This document shows positions 35,209-47,189 of a stretch of DNA of 64,000 nt, in pieces. How positions within the stretch are numbered: position 1 is the first letter of the stretch; each line of letters opens with the position of its first letter. Location: assembly GCA_029532415.1 (NCBI GenBank), contig JAQOTA010000047.1, positions 1,240,001-1,304,000 on the forward strand, in the 5' to 3' direction. Under the pieces are notes generated by a model. It had not been told where the DNA came from. It searched no databases and saw only the letters and a program-made list of their open reading frames with translations. The position numbers and the translations under genes were made by a program. The DNA comes from Marasmius tenuissimus (lineage: Eukaryota; Basidiomycota; Agaricomycetes; Agaricales; Marasmiaceae).

Positions 35209-37411
35209 TGGCACCTCAGGTATGATTTCTCGTCACTTGTTCACGCGTCATAGACCATCTCATTGATTCACTGAATTGCAGTACCGGGAGAATCAGAATT
35301 CGGTTTGGCATGGTAGTGAACCTGACAGCGCCATACCCTCATCGCAGTTTTCTCTCCCCCGTTTACCATGGGTCATCGGATTCTGCCGCTGTCCCTTGGC
35401 TCATCGTAACAGGTCGGTACATAATCGGAACCACGCTCTCACGTTTGCAGGATTTGCTCCAGAAAAGTAAACTGATTGTATCAAGATATCCTAAATCGAA
35501 GATCTTCTATATTGCACCTGTTGTTTTGGTGAAAAGGGACTCCAGACTTCGAGCTTTGGCTTCCCCTTCTAAGTAGCGACCAGTCGGGCCTCGGTCGTCT
35601 AATCTCGGAGTAACCCCGACCCAGATCCCTCCCGGTGTTTACAGTTTTGGTCGGGACACGGGGCCCGTTGGATACCAGCGAGATTCATGTTCTGAGCAAT
35701 GCTCCAAACGAAAGTCGCTAGGCGTTTCGAAACATCCGGTTGTCGGTCAACGCCACTTAACAAAGTGCACATCACTTCTGACTACAATCCAGGTTCTGTT
35801 GAATCCTACTGAGGTCCCGAACAACAATCCCTCGGTTAAAAGGCATCTTGAGGACGGCGTGACGGGCTCTTGCACCGGTGGCTCACCCAGCCACTGAAAT
35901 TCTACTTCGACTGATTTTTTCGGTGAACGTACACATGTACTCGCTCTCAGCTGAGCACCCACGAGGGTGCGTCCCCAACACCCTCTCTAGAGCACGGAAA
36001 CACGCCTTCCATCTCAATCGATCCTTCGAGACGATCGGCGCCACTCGTCCCGCTTTGAGAGGTGCCAACGAAGGTTCTCAGAGGGTGAATACACGGTCCC
36101 GTTTCTTTGGAGCACCGTCCCACATGGCCCAAGTGTTTAATATACGCAAACCTCCGTTCGAAAAGAAGTATCACTGGTGACTGGGGAATGGGGTAGTTAG
36201 TGAACGTCAAATGGCTGTGATGACCTTATACTCACAGATACGGTACCCTCGCGTGACCTCAAGCGGTTTACAATCTTCTCTCCGGCTTCTTGAAATGAAA
36301 CCCCCAAGACCGTGCTGAGAAGTACCGGCTTGCAAGCCGAGACATCCTTCTGAAGCCACCATCGTGGTCTTGAAGATCGATTGAGCGCGGGATCATACTG
36401 ACTTCGGGATTTTTACTGGCTAGATCTTCCGGCGATCTGTATGTATTCGTCAATTCTCGGATGTGAGTCGATAATTCTTGCGACTGATTGAAGGTGGCTG
36501 TGACGATGTATGGGGACTTCAAGGGCATGCTGGAGATATCAATACGTACTAGCAAGTCTCTTTTACGATCTACGCGTAGTAAGCGGTAGAGTATCGGCGT
36601 GAATGGATTAAAAATCAATGAAAACCTGATGGAAAATATGGACGGCAAATCGATGTGGGTGGAGAGAATTCATAAACGTAAATTCACCGAGCATTTACGG
36701 TTCTGATAGCAACGAGAGAAAAGAGAGCCGTGTCAAACTTCAAGCACCTCGAGGTTCACCCGCTCAACGAGGTGCAGGATAGAGAACGTGAAGGCCAAGA
36801 ACAAGGAGGTGTTGTCATTGTACAGCCACAAATCACACTATCATCCGGGCCACCACCCTCACCTTCGCCAACAGCACCAATTCTTTACCTCTATCAAGCC
36901 GCATGCATCCTACGAGCCTATCACAGGCTCCCATACTGTTGTGGGTGAGCGACGCGGCGCTTGGGGCAATTCGCGGCCGGATCGAAACTCCGGGCCGTTG
37001 CGCACATCGTAGTAAAGTGCCTACTACTGAAGCTAAGTCTCAGATCCTGGGTACTTGCAATCAATCGGCCACTCTCCTCGACACTGATACATTTATGACT
37101 AGCTCTAGCTCGTTTTGATGATCAGTGGATAGCCGAGAATCGCATCACTCTGCGCTCTGTCTGAGTCCCTCAATTCCTGTCATTCTTTATTGATCTCATC
37201 TTTTCTGGATCTCTTCTCATGGTCGGCGATTGACCTTACGACGCTGTAATCAGCGACTACGTTACAAGCGCTCTTCTAAACAATTCTTCCAAGGCTCTTC
37301 GACCAGGCTCAGTTTGCAACTTGCAGTCAGAGCTGAAGGTTCTATCCATCCAGATTCCTCTCAGACATTGTATCTGGATCGTTACGCACCAATTTTCGTA
37401 ATATTCAACTC
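35209..37411. other. Long intergenic region, no supported gene
   Basis: ORFs of 80-126 codons (for example minus 36648-36268) lack domains and relatives in the window. Nothing further recognised. Confidence 0.35.
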
Positions 37412-37455
37412 CAAGAAGCAGCGGCGTTGATTGTAACAACCGAGCGGTGCAGCAA
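37412..37455 (+). promoter_or_regulatory. M-family upstream element, copy at M5
   Basis: Reads CAAGAAGCAGCGGCGTTGAT then TGTAACAACCGAGCGGTGCA, 101-144 bp before the M5 ATG, in the same orientation relative to the gene as the other four copies. Confidence 0.55.
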
Positions 37456-37555
37456 GTTGATGTATGTTTTGTACCGCTCCCTCGACTATTTATACTTAGG
37501 ACCACTGGATCAAGAGCTCGTCGTCCATCCCTCCTTCCTGAACCTGTTCCCCAAC

Positions 37556-38519
37556 ATGGCCCAGCTGAGTTCCTTTTCTATCATCTCCGTAGCCATTCTT
37601 TCACTCGAGTCCATCGCACTTGGGCTGGTACTCTTTCCCCTACCGCGTGCGGTCTGGCACCACGTTCATCATCTCGTCTTTGTCGACGAGAGCGTAGCGA
37701 CTCGGAGGTTGAAATGCGGATTGAGAGCACTCCTCATGTATGTCGCTAAATCCCTGCTTCTGAGCTACTCGTCGGTTCTCACATCGCTGTTTGCTGTAGT
37801 GGTTCCACCTTCTACGTCCTCTTCATCTGCCTTACGTCCCCCGCTCGCATGATCTACTATTCTAACCATACATCATGGGTGCCTTTCTATTCGTACTATC
37901 ATAAACTGAAAGCGTAAGAATTTCTGGCCTATTCTTCATCACCACAGTTGCTCATTCCACTTGTCCTTCCTGGCTTCATAGAGCAGAAGTTGACTTTTTC
38001 ATCGTAGGACCCACCTTCCTTATATCCCTAGTCCTCCGCAGAACTCTCTACATCGTTCTCACCCATCTGAAACTGCAGCAGCAACTCAGAGAGCCTGCCG
38101 GGACGAGCGCCCAGCATCAGCCTGCAGACCTATCCTCCGGTCCGTACCTACCTGATCCTCCCCCCAGTTCGTCCCGCTGACTCTTCGGTATTACAGAATG
38201 GCTTTACAAACCACGCACCATGAAGGACATCAAGGACGGAATATACGACACCGTCCGCACGTCCTTCGGTCGAGTAAGACTTCGCTCTGATGCCGAGAGT
38301 GGGTCGGGGACTCACTACAGAGACGAGATCATCGCCAGACAGGAGAGAGAGATTGCTGATCTGCGTCGTGCGCTCGCCGCTCGTGGTACAGCAAGTACCG
38401 GAGATACTGCTGCTTTCACTCCACGACCTTCGACGGTGCCTATGCCGACCGGCGTCGGTGTCGGCTCTTCGAGGGACGTCAGGGCACAGACAACGGCACC
38501 GGCAGTAGAGCACGATTGA
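37556..38519 (+). CDS. Three-TM/coiled-coil membrane protein, M family member 5
   Basis: The only plus-strand member. Exons 37556-37737, 37800-37913, 37982-38139 and 38197-38519 sum to 777 nt (258 residues). Exon 1: MAQLSSFSIISVAILSLESI then ALGLVLFPLPRAVWHHVHH (TM1). Exon 2: STFYVLFICLTSPARMIYY (TM2). Exon 3: DFFIVGPTFLISLVLRRTLY (TM3), then IVLTHLKLQQQLREPAG. Exon 4: WLYKPRTMKDIKDGIYDT, DAESGSGTHYRDEI, heptads ARQEREIADLRRALA and a Thr/Pro/Ala-rich tail ending APAVEHD. Closest in sequence to M1 and M2. The third donor is GTCCGT, less usual than GTACG in M3/M4. Function unknown. Confidence 0.88.
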
Positions 38520-39046
38520 GGTTTCTGTTTTCAAGGTTCCACGGGAAACATGAGCTCTCGAATGAAGGAAGGTTGGGGCACAAATTACAATGGGATCTAA
38601 TCTCATGAGTTGAAGTGTCTTTCGTTACATACTGGTCGTACGTTACAAAATGTAATCACCGCAGTGCCTGGTAGGGGGTTGTCGATGAACGCGAGATCGA
38701 GACCAGCGACGATTCCAAACCGGGTTTCGGGGTCCGTAAAAAACCGAAGTCTAACCGGCCGTCTCCTTACTGCTCAGTTATTTTCATTCCGGTAAATGAG
38801 GGACGGGGCCCAGGGGCTATCACATCCATGTCGTGATATGACCGAAGCTCGATGTATGAGAGCTGTGACAATCCAGAGAAATACTCAAGAAAAGGCATGG
38901 CGGAGTGGGTCCACATGGGTCCGCAATCGCGGTCAAGCGATGATGTCAACCGGGGGTGCCAAGGTCAGGTATGCACACTTCAACTTCGATCAATCATAGA
39001 TGATGCGAGTACCGTCGAAAATCCCCAGGAACTGCTTGTTCAGGTT
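38520..39046. other. Intergenic region between convergent M5 and esterase pseudogene
   Basis: 3' flanks only; no supported gene. Confidence 0.5.
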
Positions 39047-40973
39047 TCAGTACTTAAGCTGAGCAATAACCTCGTCTCGATTCAAGTATCCGCATCTGTC
39101 CCTCAACCTCTCTTTCTGAAGATAATCCTTCGCTCTCTCTCCGTCCAGCTTCGAAAGCCCCGGGTACGGACCACCGACCAGATACACCCCAGCATCAAAC
39201 ATCCCCACACACTCTCATACGCAGGAGCCCATCATTCCAATGTATCATGATTCTCCAGACTCGGCCTCCCAACATTCCCAAACCCACTCCACGATCTCGA
39301 TTGCCTCCTCTGCAACTCATAGTCCTCGGGCCTAGGCTGCACCTTCCCGAGTGCATCGAACGCGCTGAAGTTCCCAAAGACGTAAGGCGCATCCGCGCCG
39401 TGAAACACGCCCATTGCAGCCGGTTGACCGAGATACCCGGGTGGAATCTGATTCTGATCGTAGTAGTATACAGAAGGTATCTCGTCGGCTTCGTACTTCC
39501 TGGCCATGGTATGGCCAAAAAGAAACAAGGGGCAGACAAGCAACGCGTCCCGGAATATCTGTGCCGAGCGGTAGAATCCCGATGGCAGGCCTGATTCTTC
39601 TTTCGGGGGAAAGTCGGAGGAAGGGTATAGATCGAGTATCGTTGAGAGCGTATCATTGGTCAGATCTGGGAACATGGTGCTTATGAAGGTCCTGGTCTCA
39701 TGGGAAGAGTTGAGGGTGGGAGGCGTCAGGATTGTCAAATTCTGGTCAGTCCAACCAATCATCACCAGGATCTTCGGGAACAGTCCCTTTTCGTGAGCTC
39801 CGACGATGAAAGGGAAACAAGTTGCCGTCGACAGTAGAAAGATATATATCCCCGAAATTCTGGTCGGCGGTGGAATCACGCTGGGAAAGGGTGTAGTTGA
39901 GAAGTGTCTGGGAAGGAAGAGCGCGAAGGCAGTCGAGAGATTGGGAGGATTGAGGGCTGTCCGAATCTTTTGAGTCACAACCAGCAAGCCTCACGACGCC
40001 ATTGAAGCTGTCGACTGTGACGTTACTGGTTACACCTAGTTCGAGGGCAGTGAATTGCATGATCGCAGCATGAAATAGCACTAGTCTGCTTCCACCGCAG
40101 GCCAAGACTTGGTTGGCTACGCTCAGTCCTACAACGCAAACATGATTATTATGAGTGAGTATGAAGAAGCACCGAATCAGACGGATCACGCACCTCCAGA
40201 GCTCTGTCCAAGTATTGTCACTCGCTCTGGATCGCCTCCAAAGTATTCGATATTATGTTGCGCTCACTCGAGGGCTGAGCGCTGATCCTTCAATCCGATG
40301 TTCAGTGAGTTATTGGCCCTCAGGGAGTCCGAAATGGCAAAGCCGAATACTGAGCAACGAGACGGAGGATTAGAATGATAATGCCATCCATGAAAATCGT
40401 TCGTTCTACGCACTGTTGAGACGATAATTCATAGCGATATAAACCACCGGCGATTCGTTCTCTACAAATTGGAGCACCAGATTATCCGGTTCATGTCTCG
40501 GGTCATTTCTGCTCCCAGCAAACATGCTGCCTATATAGCGCAAACTTGTTAAACTCTGCTCGTTTGCAAGAGGGGTTGACTCACCCCCATAGATGAACAC
40601 CATAACCGGTAACTTATCCCCCAGCTTCGCGCCTGTGGGCCTGGCAACTTTCAACTTCAAGCAATCCTCGCTCTGATCCCATCCTATACCCGCAGAGCCT
40701 GGAGGCTGAGGACATACTGGCCCCCGTACCGAAGCGTCATACAAAGTCGTGTTGGGAGAGAAAGTGTATAGTTCTGGGTTTCCGAAACGTTCCGCACAGC
40801 CATATGGAATGTTGAAGAACTTTTCTATTTGGTTGACATGTACACCACGGTATGTGATGTTGTTGTGAGTGTCAATGGCGGTTAGAAGAGTGTCCTGGGA
40901 GAGTACCTTTCCCGTGAAGAAAAACTGAGTTCCGAAGGACGAAGAAGACCAACGAAAAGAACATCGGAGACAT
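39047..40973 (-). pseudogene. Type B carboxylesterase/lipase, inactivated
   Basis: Alpha/beta-hydrolase of the carboxylesterase family: signal-like N terminus MSPMFFSLVFFVLRNSVFLH, YDASVRGPVCPQPPG, SEDCLKLKVARP, LPVMVFIYGG, NYRLNS, GDPERVTILGQSSGG at the nucleophile elbow (GQSSG instead of the usual GESAG), GVFHGADAPYVFGN and C-terminal LVGGPYPGLSKLDGERA. Lesions seen: an in-frame TGA at 40266-40264 where the family has Trp (SALE-stop-AQHNIEYFGG); a one-base shift near 39805-39820 between VDGNLFPF and KILVMIGWTDQN; a frame change after HDTL near 39235 before FDAGVYLVGG; and a frame mismatch between the signal peptide and the mature start. The family normally hydrolyses carboxylic esters outside the cell. 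At least two lesions are firm, so no full-length product is expected. Confidence 0.85.
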
Positions 40974-41662
40974 GATGACTTGCGATGGCGCGATAGAAAG
41001 TCCCCAGTATGGCTTATTTATACTCGAATTTGAGTCGAAAAACTAGGGCAGACTCACCGATTAACGACTGTAGGAGCGCTGTGCCATTTCCCATTCGTCA
41101 GGCCCATATAATTTGCCAAACCGATTGATGGATCCATTTGAATAACCCTTTTCTCTTGCATACGAGCGCTCAGCGCTGGTTGGTACCGCAATGAGGTGGA
41201 TGTAGATCAGCGAAGATCAAACAAGACTTCTAATCCAACCCCAACATCCGTGGCTCCGTCGCGAAATAGATCGCAGGACTTCTGGGAGCAAGCTGAGCTG
41301 CGTAAGGATGATACCCAGGCACCGCGAGGAGATGATAAATCGCATACATACTGGCAGCCGCTTGTGTGAACAGATTATTGAACACTAATCCCCAAACTAA
41401 GTCTTGAGTCGATATGAAGTGTGGTCTTCGCTACCATTGAGAGAGGACAAGTTGAAGACAAAGATGATGGTGAGACAAAGCAAAGAAGGTAAGCGCCGGT
41501 AAGTCGCGTCTTGACTTCAGACTCTCACGACACCCTCTACCTACAAAACTAGAGCCTGCGACAGCTGAAAATCTTAGTCTATCCATTAAAAATGCAGGCT
41601 GATTTGTTGCAATTGAATACGGGTGCGTGGAAACGGTCAAAAATCTCTGTATTCCACACTAA
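40974..41662. other. Divergent intergenic region between esterase pseudogene and F-box gene
   Basis: No supported gene; short ORFs only. It should hold the promoter of the F-box gene at 41663. Confidence 0.45.
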
Positions 41663-43420
41663 ATGAATACTTCAGCTGGGACGGGCAAGTTCTACGAATG
41701 TGTAGGATGCGGACTTCAAATCGAAGGAGCTGTGAACGAGAATCTACCAATGGGGGACTTGAACACGCTATATAGATCGAACAACCCACCCCCATCCTCG
41801 TCTATACAAAGGGCCATCCAAGCACGATATACTGAAACCTCACAAGCCCTCGAATCACTTGAATCACGTATCCAGAAACTTTTGTCCAGCATCCAGTCCC
41901 TCAAGGAAGCGCGTGGTCGCTTGAAAGAGGAAAAAAAGCTTTACATGACCATCCTTCACCCAGTACGTCGGTTACCAGCCGAAATCCTTTCAGAAATTTT
42001 TCGTGCTTGCAACAAGAATCGTTGGAAAGACGTTTATGGATCTTGCGTCGATGTGCCCAATGTTTTCCCTGATGGCCTCGACACCCGCATGACACCATGG
42101 GTTCTGGGGCAGGTGTGTCGGAGTTGGAGGCCGGTAGCACTTGCTACGACAGATCTATGGACCAAGATAGACCTTTCTTGGACTCGTACGCCTAGCAACA
42201 TTTCACCGAAGCGGGCGCTTCTGCTTGAACTGGTACTGGCACTCCAACTACAACGGTGTCGCGAACGACCAATAACATTCTCATACCGCTCCGATGAGGA
42301 TCGCAAAGAGCGGCTCGCCTTACTCCTTTGTTCACGGTCATTACAGTGGGAAAATGTGTCTATAGTAGGAGAATCGAGGACATTCGCTCCCTTGCGTCAA
42401 TATCATGGACTCTTCCCCTTGCTGAAAACTCTCCATGTCGGTTTTCTGGAGGACAATTGGGCTGGCGACAGCGTCCTTTCCGCCTTCGATAAACTGTCCA
42501 GCTTGAAACATTTAGTCATCGCTGGTGAAGCCCAGCCGCTCATCCGACAAGGTAACCAATTCTCATGGGAAGCGATTCTCCATTACACCACAGTCCACAC
42601 CAATGGATGGATTCCCGATTTGGCGGACCATTACCGAGTCTTACCTCGATTGGTGAACGTCCAGACCTGTGTCTTGGATACTTGCTTCCCCGACGTACCG
42701 ACCGCCGACCTCCCACCCTCACCGACTCTGGAACTATCTTTCCTTCATACGTTGGTCCTGAAGCAGACGGCCATGCTTTCCATGCCGGCGATTGCACCCT
42801 TGCTGAGGTGGCTGGTTCTACCTGCACTTCGCATTCTACGATTACCGTCCGGATTCAATTGCCCAGCGACTTTGGCCAATTTCCTCAACCGCTCCCATTG
42901 TTCTCTCGAAGAACTCACCATTTGGAACATGGAAGATTGGGTGCTAAACGGGGTTGCCGTTGATGACCTTATATGGGTTTTGAAGGCCCCGTCACTGCAC
43001 ACTCTATCTACGTTGGGCATCGGTGTCTCGGTATCGGCCCTGGAGTATGACTCGGACGAAGATGAGATGAGTACAGAGGAACGCCGCAGCGCAACGGATC
43101 GTATTTTCAAGGCCCTCACCTTCATTGAGGAGTCCGGATCTGGAGGACGAGTTCTTCCCCGACTGGATCGCTTGGTTCTCCATGGACCTAGGGCAGCCTG
43201 GACAGAGAAAACGTTTTTGAAGATGGTCTCTTCACGTGTCCCTACAAACAAGGAGGGCGCGAGTTCATTGAAACGGCTCATTTTTTGCAACATGGGAGAC
43301 AATTCATTGACGAACGCTGGACGACACCAGTTGACGAGCCTTTGTGCCCGTGGTCTGCTGGTCGATCTGGTAAAGGAGCCTATCGACTGGTACAACGTTT
43401 CCGAGTCGCCTTACCCTTGA
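41663..43420 (+). CDS. F-box protein with N-terminal CxxC and coiled coil (FBX1)
   Basis: Single exon, 585 residues. The N terminus has FYECVGCGLQIEG (residues 10-22), a CxxC knuckle seen in FBX2 and FBX3 too. A coiled coil (TSQALESLESRIQKLLSSIQ to LKEEKKLYMTIL, about residues 56-95) runs into the F-box-like segment HPVRRLPAEILSEIFRAC, followed by WVLGQVCRSWRPVALATTDLW. The rest has irregular leucine-rich repeats (FLHTLVLKQTAML, LRILRLPSGFNCPATLANFL, SLEELTIWNMEDW). Proteins of this layout are numerous in Agaricomycetes and are thought to recruit targets to SCF ubiquitin ligases; the target is unknown. Convergent with N2, 160 bp apart. Confidence 0.85.
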   Translation: MNTSAGTGKFYECVGCGLQIEGAVNENLPMGDLNTLYRSNNPPPSSSIQRAIQARYTETSQALESLESRIQKLLSSIQSLKEARGRLKEEKKLYMTILHPVRRLPAEILSEIFRACNKNRWKDVYGSCVDVPNVFPDGLDTRMTPWVLGQVCRSWRPVALATTDLWTKIDLSWTRTPSNISPKRALLLELVLALQLQRCRERPITFSYRSDEDRKERLALLLCSRSLQWENVSIVGESRTFAPLRQYHGLFPLLKTLHVGFLEDNWAGDSVLSAFDKLSSLKHLVIAGEAQPLIRQGNQFSWEAILHYTTVHTNGWIPDLADHYRVLPRLVNVQTCVLDTCFPDVPTADLPPSPTLELSFLHTLVLKQTAMLSMPAIAPLLRWLVLPALRILRLPSGFNCPATLANFLNRSHCSLEELTIWNMEDWVLNGVAVDDLIWVLKAPSLHTLSTLGIGVSVSALEYDSDEDEMSTEERRSATDRIFKALTFIEESGSGGRVLPRLDRLVLHGPRAAWTEKTFLKMVSSRVPTNKEGASSLKRLIFCNMGDNSLTNAGRHQLTSLCARGLLVDLVKEPIDWYNVSESPYP

Positions 43421-43581
43421 CAAAGTCCTCGCGGGCGGTCGTTGATCATATAGCGCATGGACATTACGACGGTGGTGAATCTTGAGTAGCATCTTGTATT
43501 GTGCTTCCCGAAGCAACAAGTATACGTACATCTGGTGGCCCAAGAAATAAATAATTACGACCTCATTAGGTAGGCGTTTCA

Positions 43582-45027
43582 CTATTTCTCCAAATCCAGA
43601 TCGCGCATCGCATAACTGTCCTCGTCCGCCGACCGGGACCCAGTAAATCGAGTGGCCATAGGCGACCCGTTTTCTTTCTTCCAGTCACGTCCGGCATCGG
43701 ACGTGGCGAAAACCAACGTCGAAGGTTGTGATCTGGAAGCCATTGACGTGAAATCGGATATACTTTGTTTCTTGTTCACAAGGATGATGATGGACATCGC
43801 GTAAATCCCCTGTGTATGAAGTATTTGGGCTTCAGTGGCACTTGAAACGGTCAGAAAGGGGCTGCACGAACCGAAATCTGGTCGCCGAATGGCCCGAAGA
43901 AGTTTTGGATGAAGAACTTGAATGTGTACGAGTAGGGTACTTGAAGGAATATGTCGACCTGAGTGAGCTGAACGAAGATTTTCATCGTAAGAGTTTGCGA
44001 TAGCTGTGTTCAGCAACGTACCCAAACCAAACAGTATATGAAACCGCTCTCGACGAGTGTCAAAAGAACTTGCTGAGATCTCGAATTGCGTGCGGACATA
44101 TGCCCTTCGTTGAGCAATCGACGATGCCGCCTGCCAACACGAGAGCGATCAAGATGAGCATCATAGGAAACCTCGACGGGGAGACCTGATTCTCACCAAG
44201 CGACAACCGCAATGAGACTCGTTGAAGTAAAATTGGTTAGGAGCGAGATCGCCCAAGCAATAGGTTCCCCCCATTCACAGGTTCTTGCCCCTACCGCCTT
44301 AGCAGTGCCTCCCGAATATCCGTCGGTTACGAGACAGTTCGCGGCTATGACAGTAAACGCTTGACTGCATTTGAGCGACGCCGCATCACGAGATGGAAAA
44401 CGTCTGTCGCCGTACCAAAAGATGCAAGCAGCATCGCGATCGGGATTGACACGAGTTTCTGAAGCCGATGACTGGAGCATATCACCCAAGCTCTCCAAAT
44501 CACGACAGAGTCTCCTACGATCATCTGTGGACAGTTGTTTAGCTCATACTCGTAACACAGGATTCAGGAGATGTGAGCTCACATTTATCAGGAACAATAG
44601 CTCCATCGGGAGCCCAAAAATTGAAAGGGAGTCATCACGAATCCCCTCGATGACTTCCAGTGGAACCCCCTTGTTGACATTGAGGAAATAAGTCTTCACC
44701 CCAATAACCAGCCAGGATACGCCCATCGCCCATAGCGCTGTTGACGCGAGAAAAAGATAGATAGTGACAATCAGCAGGACAGTGCGAGTGGTTGTCCATT
44801 TCTTCTGACTCGATCTGTGCAGGTTCAGGTCAAGTTGTGGCGAGCGAGATGGATATGAAAGGGACTTACATCTGCAAGCGCAATGCCCAGATGAACACGA
44901 TGAAACCGACGACCCATAGACTGGTCTCGACAACCACGCTCAGGATGTTCGCGAGGACGGAAGTGCCGATATGGGTCAGTATTCGCTGTTCTTCAGGACC
45001 GGGTACTGAAGTCGCGGAAGCATCCAT
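43582..45027 (-). CDS. Seven-TM membrane protein, N family member 2
   Basis: Intact paralogue of N1. The start MDASATSVPGPEEQRILTHI leads into TM1 (TSVLANILSVVVETSLWVVG); exon 2 has TM2 (VLLIVTIYLFLASTALWAMG) and GVPLEVIEGIRDD; exon 3 has GDSVVIWRAWVICSSHRLQK (TM3) and TM4; exon 4 has GARTCEWGEPIAWAISLLTN (TM5); then QQVLLTLVESGFIYCLVW (TM6), FKFFIQNFFGPFGDQIS and YAMSIIILVNKKQSISDF (TM7), ending in a polar, acidic cytosolic tail. Seven helices and the motif VWRAW are typical of uncharacterised basidiomycete membrane proteins. Whether they are receptors or transporters is not known. Splice sites and frames are open throughout. Confidence 0.82.
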
Positions 45028-47189
45028 GATAGTAGAACGGGAGGTGGATCGAACGGTATACAGCCCTCATGGCCAGTCATATATGGGTTTGCTTATGGAA
45101 AGGACGAGGCCCTGTGATAGACCTGAAACGGAATGTATGGGATCGTTTAGCCCAGGAAGGGACTTAAGGTGCTTGAAGCCGCGTCGGGTGCAGACATAGA
45201 TAAGCATCTTCGCGCTAAGGTGAGAATCTAAGAGGATAAAGATATCTCTCGGCGAAAAGAGTGCAAAGAGGTCATGAATAGGGAGGAGACACTCACACCG
45301 CATCTATGATTGTGTTTCATCTGACGCACATTAATCATGTTGATGGGCATGGTGAAAACCACGCTCCCCTCGCAAATCCTATACCAATGTACCCGTTCAC
45401 CTAGGGGCATGGTTTGATATGCTGCTATTTCGGTGCCGTGTCGTGATTAATTTGCTAGGCACAAGAGTCTGTGGTTTCACTGCCATGCGAGTCGAAGAGA
45501 ACCCCTTTTGAATGATGGAGGCGTAAGGGACGAATCTCTTTAGAATAGTGGGTCTGAAGATAGGGGATAACCGTCAGCAAGTAGATAGGTTAAAACAATC
45601 TATGGTATGACTTAGATTCCATCAGGTTTTCGGAAACTCCATCTGGTTAGCAAGCGTCCCATTTCTAAAAATTCTGAGTACCATTCATGGAAACCTATTG
45701 ATGGTGGCGAGGAGAGAGTACTTCAGGCGGAAGACACGAGATAGTCGGGGGGAAACTAAAGAGGATGTTGAAACGTTGATGTTGAGTACCAAGCTTCCGC
45801 TTGGACGTGATCCAGCTTTTCCGGTGTCGTGGTCTTTCCCACAGCTGTCTCTTTCTCTTCTGCCTCATGGATCCATAGGGACCCATATTCTATTGCTGTA
45901 ACCTGTGCATTACGACCTATTACGACTCACTCTATGGTACTAACCAGATTCTGTTCAGCGCTCATCACAAGGTAGTAGATAGTCATCCGGGTGGGAGGTG
46001 TGTTCCGAGCCCATGGGTTATCGCTCAAGAGTCAAGTATCCCGTTTTGTGATCATGTGCTCACGGTCATCGCTCGGAGGCGGATATGATTTCGAAAATCT
46101 TTTGGAAGATCTATTCGGGCTGCACTACATGATATGCCTTGCAACCCAAACCTGGGCCCGTGAGGCCAAGGAAATATGGTCCTACAACGGCGCCGTTCAG
46201 GTGCCTTATGAAGTCTCAACACAGCACTTCAGGCTTCAAATAACCACCCTGGGGTCCTTGGGGAAGCCAGGGAAACTGTCCAGAGCAGGAACAACCGGTC
46301 CCGGTCCTGGAACAACTCAGTATTGACACAATGTCAGCTCAAGCAAATTCCCTTTCTGCTTTTCAGTGGCGGCAGAGTCAAGATCACCGTGTCCCTGGGG
46401 TTGGAAACGTTTGCATGGACATGAGAGGTGCAGTGAGCAGTTTGGGGACGTCTCTTCGAAAGTCGCACGAATCACACTGCATACAGATTCAAATCAATTT
46501 GGCTATAGCCAATGACGGACTCGGTATGGCCTTTCGATTGTCGGTACTTGGTCAGTTCATTTTCGAGAATCGGATGAGCCGGGCCCCTCGCGGCTCAAGC
46601 GCTCATAATCTACACCAGTGCATTTCTTTTCAAGCAGCGGCCTGTTTTGGGTATCATCCCATCAACCACAATGATTAGAATAATCCTTGAATTGGCCGAC
46701 TCCGCTGCGTGCATAGTTTGAGCAATGAATAGTTACAATTACCTGCAATTCCGTCGATGCTTCGTAAAGGTCTAAAAAGAAGAGGAAAGAATAGAGAATA
46801 GAGCCGCATAGCTACTAGGAAAGGAATTGCGGGAGAACTATGGAACGATATCTCGACAAGTCAACGCCACCATAAGGTAAGTACAGAACGAGTATGTCGA
46901 CTATATTCGACTCAGACATGCTTGTACAACTGCATGACGGATGCGATGGTGGGCCGATGTAGAAGGGGCGATGTCGTCCGATATTCGGTATAAAATCAAG
47001 GTAATCGCGAGTCTTGCGCAAAGGCCGAATCCCGAGTCGTCGAAAGGGTTGGTAGATAGGCGAGTTGTTGCTTCAAGCTCAGTCTCGGGTATGCTGTATG
47101 ACTGCCTCTGGGAAAGGGAGGTCATGGTGGAAACTGAGCAAATATGATACATGAGCTCAGAACGATCCAAACAAAGACACGTTGCGAAA
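45028..47189. other. Intergenic region with one copy of a three-copy coding-like repeat
   Basis: 45640-45910 (plus) contains SEYHSWKPIDGGEE and, further on, a HGSIGTH-like end; related pieces occur at 52560-53080 and 57900-58230. The frames here are broken by stops. Two plus-strand ORFs (45991-46326, 46331-46678) have no recognised domain. Confidence 0.35.

Noticed and set aside
36268..36648. 126-codon minus ORF
   Set aside because: Moderate length only; composition resembles neighbouring non-coding ORFs and no motif is visible.
46331..46678. 115-codon plus ORF
   Set aside because: No domain, no splice context and no paralogue frame support.
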